DNA of 64,000 nucleotides from Lathyrus oleraceus (taxonomy: Eukaryota; Streptophyta; Magnoliopsida; Fabales; Fabaceae), in assembly GCF_024323335.1 (NCBI RefSeq), contig NC_066580.1, forward strand, positions 257,400,977 through 257,464,976. The letters run 5' to 3'. Positions 59,686-64,000 of the stretch are shown here, piece by piece; the stretch's first letter is position 1; each line of letters starts with the position of its first letter. Under the pieces are notes generated by a model. The model worked only from the letters and a program-made list of their open reading frames with translations. It searched no databases and had not been told where the DNA came from. The position numbers were made by a program, and so were the translations under genes.

Positions 59686-60556
59686 ATGAGTTGGCCTATC
59701 AAGACGCATCACAGTCAAATTGGGAACTTTATTCCAAAATTTCACCATAATCATTGAAGCCAACGTTGCAAGAGCATCTGCCATCTAGTTTTCATCTCAA
59801 GGGATATGATGAAACACAACCTTTGTAAATAAAGTTCAAATCCTCCCCGTATAGTCTCTATACAGTATTAAACCTGGTTGATTTGTCTCCCATTCACCTT
59901 TGATCTGATTCACAACCAAAGTTGAATCTCCATAGACATCAAGATATTTTATTCTCAGATCAATGTTCTCTTCAAGCCCCATAATGCAAGCTTCATACTT
60001 AGCCATATTGTTTGTACACTTGAAGGTTAATCTAGTTGTAAACAGAAAATGAGTGCCTTGAGGAGTAATAATCACTGCCCTAATGTCATTACTATATGAA
60101 TTAATAGCTCCATCAAATACCATGCCCCAACGGGGACTAGGTTTTGGCCCTTCTTCAAGCAATGGTTCATCACATTCTTTCATCTTCAAGTACAAAATCT
60201 CTTCATCAGGAAAATCATATTGCACTCACTGATAATCTTCAATCGTTTGGTGAGCTAAATGGTCAGCCAAGACACTACCATTGACAGCTTTTTGAGATCG
60301 GTATTCAATATCATACTCAGATAACAACATATGCCAATGGGCAATCCTCCCGGTTAAAGCAGGCTTCTCAAATATGTACTTGATTGAATCCATTTTGGAT
60401 ATCAACCAAGTAGTATGATTCAACATATACTGGCGCAGACGCTTAGCAGCCCAAGCCAATGCGTAACATGTTTTCTCAAGCATAGAATATCGAGTCTCAC
60501 AGTCGGTGAACTTCTTACTGAGGTAGTAAATTGCATATTCTTTCTTTCCAGATTCA
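59686..60556 (-). pseudogene. RNase H-aRH segment of D, first (5') tandem copy
   Basis: In coding order this follows RT directly: the RNase H tail (LEKTCYALAWAAKRLRQYM), then aRH (GMVFDGAINSYSNDIRAVII, NMAKYEACIMGLEENI, VYGDSTLV). The E in NMAEYEA is K here, and the copy ends in the filler. The original order was RT-RH-aRH-IN; the element now has RH-aRH twice. Confidence 0.88.
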
Positions 60557-61864
60557 TCTTGCTAACCAAGAACACAACCCATACTCTCATCAAGCACAGT
60601 AAAATACATGATCAACGGTCTTCCTTCAACAGGAAGAGACAGAATTGGAGGCTCAAGCAGATACTCCTTGATATTATCAAAAGATTTATGGAAATCTTTG
60701 GTCCAATCACAAGACTGATCTTTCCGAAGAAGCTTGAAAATTGGCGCACATGTGGCAGTCATATGCGATATAAATCTTGAGATATAGTTCAAGCGGCCGA
60801 GAAAACCTCTGTCTTGCTTCTCATTTTTGGGTGCAAGCATTTCTTGTGTTGCTTTGACCTTGGCAAGATCAACTTCAATACCCATCTCGCTGACAATGAA
60901 GCCAAACAACTTACCAGAACGAACACCAAAAGTACACTTATTGGGATTCAAGCGGAGTTTATATTTCCTCAAACGTTGGAATAATTTTAACAAATGCTCA
61001 ACATGTTCTTCTTCATAACTTGATTTAGCAATCATATCATCAACGTAAACCTCAATCTCTTTATGCATCATATCATGAAAAAGAGTGGTCATAGCTCTCT
61101 GGTACGTTGCACCAGCATTCTTTAAACCGAAAAGCATCACTCTATAACAGAATGTTCCCCAGGGTGTAATGAATGTGGTCTTCTCCATGTCTTCAGGTGC
61201 CATCTTGATTTGATCGTAACCGGAAAATCCGTCCATAAATGAAAAGACTTTGAATTTAGTTGTATTTTCTACCAACATATCAATGTGTGGTAGAGGAAAA
61301 TCATCTTTCAGATTGGCTTTATTGAAATCTCTATAATCAACACACATGCAGACTTTTCCATCCTTCTTAGGAACAGGTACAGTATTGACCACCCATTGTG
61401 GATACTCTGAGGTTACAAGAAAACCAACACCAAACTGCTTCTACACTTCTTCTTTGATTTGTACTGCCATATCAGGATGAGTTCTTCTCAACTTCTACTT
61501 GATCGGCGGGATTTTGGCTTCAACGACAATCTATGGTCCACAATTTCAGAATCCAGCCCATGCATATCTTGATAGGACCAAGCAAACACATCACAATAAT
61601 CTCGAAGAAGATTAATCAACCCCTTCTTAGCTTCTGGACACATTTAGACCCAATCTTGGCTTCCTTCACATCATCTTCGGAACCCAAGTTGACCAGTTCA
61701 ATCTGCTCTTCAAACTGATGAATGGCTTTTTCCTCGTGTTCAAGCAAACAAGATAATTCATCATATACTTCTTCGTCGTCAATCTCTTCCTCAACTTCAA
61801 ACACAAGGAAATCAAAGTTTGGAGATGGAATAGGATCATTATATTCAATGGGTTGAGAATTAAC
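60557..61864 (-). pseudogene. Reverse transcriptase region of Ogre D
   Basis: An open stretch at 60562-61392 covers most of RT: VPVPKKDGKVCMCVDYRDFN, FSFMDGFSGYDQIKMAPEDM, PWGTFCYRVMLFGLKNAGAT, the catalytic EVYVDDMIAKS near 61030-61060, and the start of RNase H (LDESMGCVLG). Upstream (61393-61864) are the acidic linker and RHPDMA region with TAG at 61441-61443 (shared with B) and TAG at 61495-61497, where B has CAG. A one-base deletion lies just after the intron relative to A and B. Confidence 0.88.
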
Positions 61865-62113
61865 CTGCATAATGATTTGATATTTTGACTTTAGAGAAGT
61901 GGAGTGATATTATGCAGATGGAAGATTATTATTTATTTATGTTTTTTGTGATTACCATTTTCAGAAAAAGCAAAAAGTGAAATTAAAATATCATAGATGT
62001 GGATGAATAAAATTGTATTTTATTGATGATAATAATGAAAATGTCCAACAATGTTCACTTCTCCCTTAGGCATAGGAGAAGGATTTTCTTAAAACAAATA
62101 AAAAACAAATTAC
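61865..62113 (-). other. Ogre pro-RT intron of D (predicted)
   Basis: On the minus strand the donor GTAATTTG (62113-62106) overlaps stop TAA, and the acceptor ATTATGCAG ends at 61865; the interval is 249 nt. The best copy of the CTTCTCC/GGAGAAG hairpin is at 62058-62081. The downstream frame is off by one because of the deletion mentioned under RT. Confidence 0.75.
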
Positions 62114-64000
62114 TTAGAACGATGAATGACAACAGGAACATCAACAGCAACCCAATTGTTATAAGTCTGGCCACGCATCACAAAGTTGGCGCAAGCTTCG
62201 TCTTCAGCTCCACTGTCTTTGATAATGGCAGTCGAGTGTTGATCATTCTCATGAATGAACCCTCCACTGCAGAAAATCGGTTGCATAACTTTGGCTTTGG
62301 CGCTGAATGGCCCTGGTTGAAATCCTAGTCCAACTTTGTTCTTGTTCTCGGTGACCTCTATGACACGGCCCCATTTGTCAATGTTGCCAGCTTAAATAGC
62401 CTCTTGTGCATCTTTCAAAGAAGACATGGGTGCCCCAGTTTTCTTCAATTCATCAGCAATAGATAAGGCTTGGATCAGTGTTCCAACCTCCTCCTCAGCA
62501 TCAACATAAGTGAAAGATGACAAATGGCTCACTAACAATACCTTCTCTCCACCAACAATGACAATCTTGCCGTTCTTCACAAATTTCAGCTTCTAGTGAA
62601 GAGTAGACATCACTGCTCCAGCTTCATGAATCCATGGCCTTCCCAACAAGAAACTGTAGACCAGGTGGATATCCATCACTTGAAAAGTAATTTGGAAATC
62701 ATTCGGGCCTATCTTAACTAGAAAGGTCCACTTCTCCAATGACGGTCTTACGAGAATCGTCGAACGCTTTGACAACTACACCACTATACCTCATTGGGGC
62801 GCCTTGATAAGAGAGTCTTGATAAAGTTTACTTTGGTAGCACATTCAATGATGACCCAGTGTCAACCAACACATTGGACAGAGCGTCCTCCTTGCAATTC
62901 ATCAAAATATGCAATGCCAAATTATGATTTTTGCCTTCCTCCGGAAGCTCTTCATCACAAAAACTCAAATTGTTACAAGAGATGATATTGGCAACTATGT
63001 GGTCAAAAACTGACCCACAGTCACATCATGCTCAACATAAGCTTTTTCCAACACCTTCTGCAATGCCTCCCTATGCGCTTCAGAATTCATCAATAGTGAC
63101 AGCACAGAGATCTTCAACGGAGTCTGGAGTAGCTGTTCCACAACATTGAATTCACACCTCTTGATTAACCTTAACACCTCATCATCATCGTTAGTATTCA
63201 ACTTACTGGACTCACCAGACTGACACGTTGGATCACTAACTGGATTCGCTATAGGAATCTCTGCTTTCTTACTCACGGAAACATCTTCTACTATCTTCAA
63301 AAATACTGGACTGAACACACGACCGCTACGGTTCACCTTTGCAATATCTGAAATATTTACCATTGAGTTTGCAACTGGTAGAGGAATCTCTTAACCATTT
63401 TCAATCATAGTGGCATTATACTGATATGACACAACTTTATCAGATGCATAAGGGACAGGGCCCGCTAACCGTATGACCAACGGTGATATCGATCTATTGA
63501 CATTGTTGTTGCTGCTGCTATCAAACTGAATGACTACCTGCTCAGGGGTTTTGAACACTGGTATAATTACATTCACATCATCTCCCATATCCCTTGACTG
63601 TTGAATCTAGATTACATTCTCATCCATCAACTTCTGGATATCCCTCTTGACAACCATACACCCACGGGGTTCACGCTAAAAATTGCACAACCATCATGGT
63701 CATGTTCACAGTCACTGATTAAGCATAAAGTCTTATGTATCTCCACCAGAGATCTTCGGATACGTCTTACATCAAAAACTCGAAAATTCCCCTGACAGTC
63801 GTCCACCATGTTGACAGAAGTGTTACCACGAGAGGGCAATGGATTGGCTTTCACATTTGGTGCTCTGTCCTTAAAGGACACCACACCACTCTTTACCAGC
63901 TTCTGAACTTCATATTATAGAGGATAGAAATTCTCTATATCATGGCCAGGGGCTCCCTGGTGAAAAGCACAATGGAAATCAGGCTTGAACCACCATGGTA
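62111..64000 (-). pseudogene. Ogre D gag (C-terminal part) and protease
   Basis: From the right edge: the knuckle-like HCAFHQGAPGHDIENF (final Cys changed to Phe, 63930-63980), VSFKDRAPNVKANPLPSRGN, CEHDHDGCAIFSVNP, the linker with ISDIAKVNRSGRVFSPVF, the pre-protease segment (SLLMNSEAHREALQKVLEKAY), the active site LVDTGSSLNVLPK (about 62835-62870) and an in-frame TAA at 62830-62832. The protease remainder (AFDDSRKTVIGEVDL, LLGRPWIHEAGAVMSTLH) and the C-terminus to the TAA at 62111-62113 follow. Several single-base frameshifts are present. Gag start and ORF1 are beyond the window. Confidence 0.85.

Larger units (their letters stand above)
19964..64000 (-). mobile_element. Ogre element D (minus strand), interrupted by B and by a copia element
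   Basis: D reads right to left: gag-pro (from beyond 64000 to 62111), intron, RT, RNase H, aRH, a second RNase H-aRH copy, integrase, 3' UTR (57487-57161 and 48955-46262), then 3' LTR (46261-45834 and 24149-19964). The 3' LTR totals about 4.6 kb without the inserts. Insertions B (24150-45828 plus TSD) and copia (48956-57155 plus TSD) account for both gaps. The 5' LTR and ORF1 are off the right edge. GGAAT (19959-19963) is the likely left target duplication. Confidence 0.88.

Noticed and set aside
1..64000. Host genes, tRNA or rRNA genes
   Set aside because: Every interval could be assigned to an LTR, an element body, a UTR or a junction, apart from weakly assigned 11291-11772 and 18719-19963. 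Those two show no exon-like structure or RNA gene features.

Overview
This window is plant repeat DNA. It is a nest of LTR retrotransposons, almost all of the very large Ty3/gypsy Tat-lineage type known as Ogre, with one Ty1/copia element. I see no host gene, tRNA, rRNA or CRISPR array. LTRs of 4.6-4.7 kb that begin TGTAAGA, an extra ORF upstream of gag, an intron between pro and RT, and a second, archaeal-type RNase H all point to a legume, most likely a large-genome Fabeae species (pea, vetch, lentil or Lathyrus type). The species is an inference.

Layout, left to right. (1) 1-4677: 5' LTR and PBS of a minus-strand Ogre (X) whose body lies off the left edge. (2) 4678-10215: a plus-strand Ogre (A) whose left part is displaced by X. 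It keeps gag-pro and the RT start, then jumps through a large deletion into the 3' half of its 3' LTR. (3) 10216-18718: older, diverged plus-strand Ogre-like sequence of a second subfamily (remnant E, then element C with gag, pro, RT, RNase H, aRH and a truncated integrase). (4) 18719-19963: minus-strand LTR piece of a third type (F). (5) 19964-64000: a minus-strand Ogre (D), running off the right edge, that is itself interrupted twice. The first interruption is the complete plus-strand Ogre B (24150-45828, TSD GGAAG), which splits D's 3' LTR. The second is a complete minus-strand Ty1/copia element (48956-57155, TSD CATAG), which sits in D's 3' UTR.

Order of events read from interruptions: E/C are oldest; A went into E and X into A; F went into C, D into F, and B and the copia element into D. 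All coding regions carry nonsense codons or frameshifts, so nothing here looks autonomous. B is still structurally complete, with both LTRs, PBS, ORF1, gag, pro, intron, RT-RH, aRH, integrase and 3' UTR.

The most interesting signals are not genes. All Ogre LTR copies share inverted repeats downstream of the TATA box, and the longest shows three adjacent compensatory changes between copies. In four elements the gag-pro stop codon lies inside a GTAA splice donor, and removing the intron would restore one reading frame in three of them. Three copies share the same in-frame TAA just after the protease active site. D carries a tandem RNase H-aRH duplication whose junction is patched from nearby segments. 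I found no evidence of a new non-retrotransposon system.
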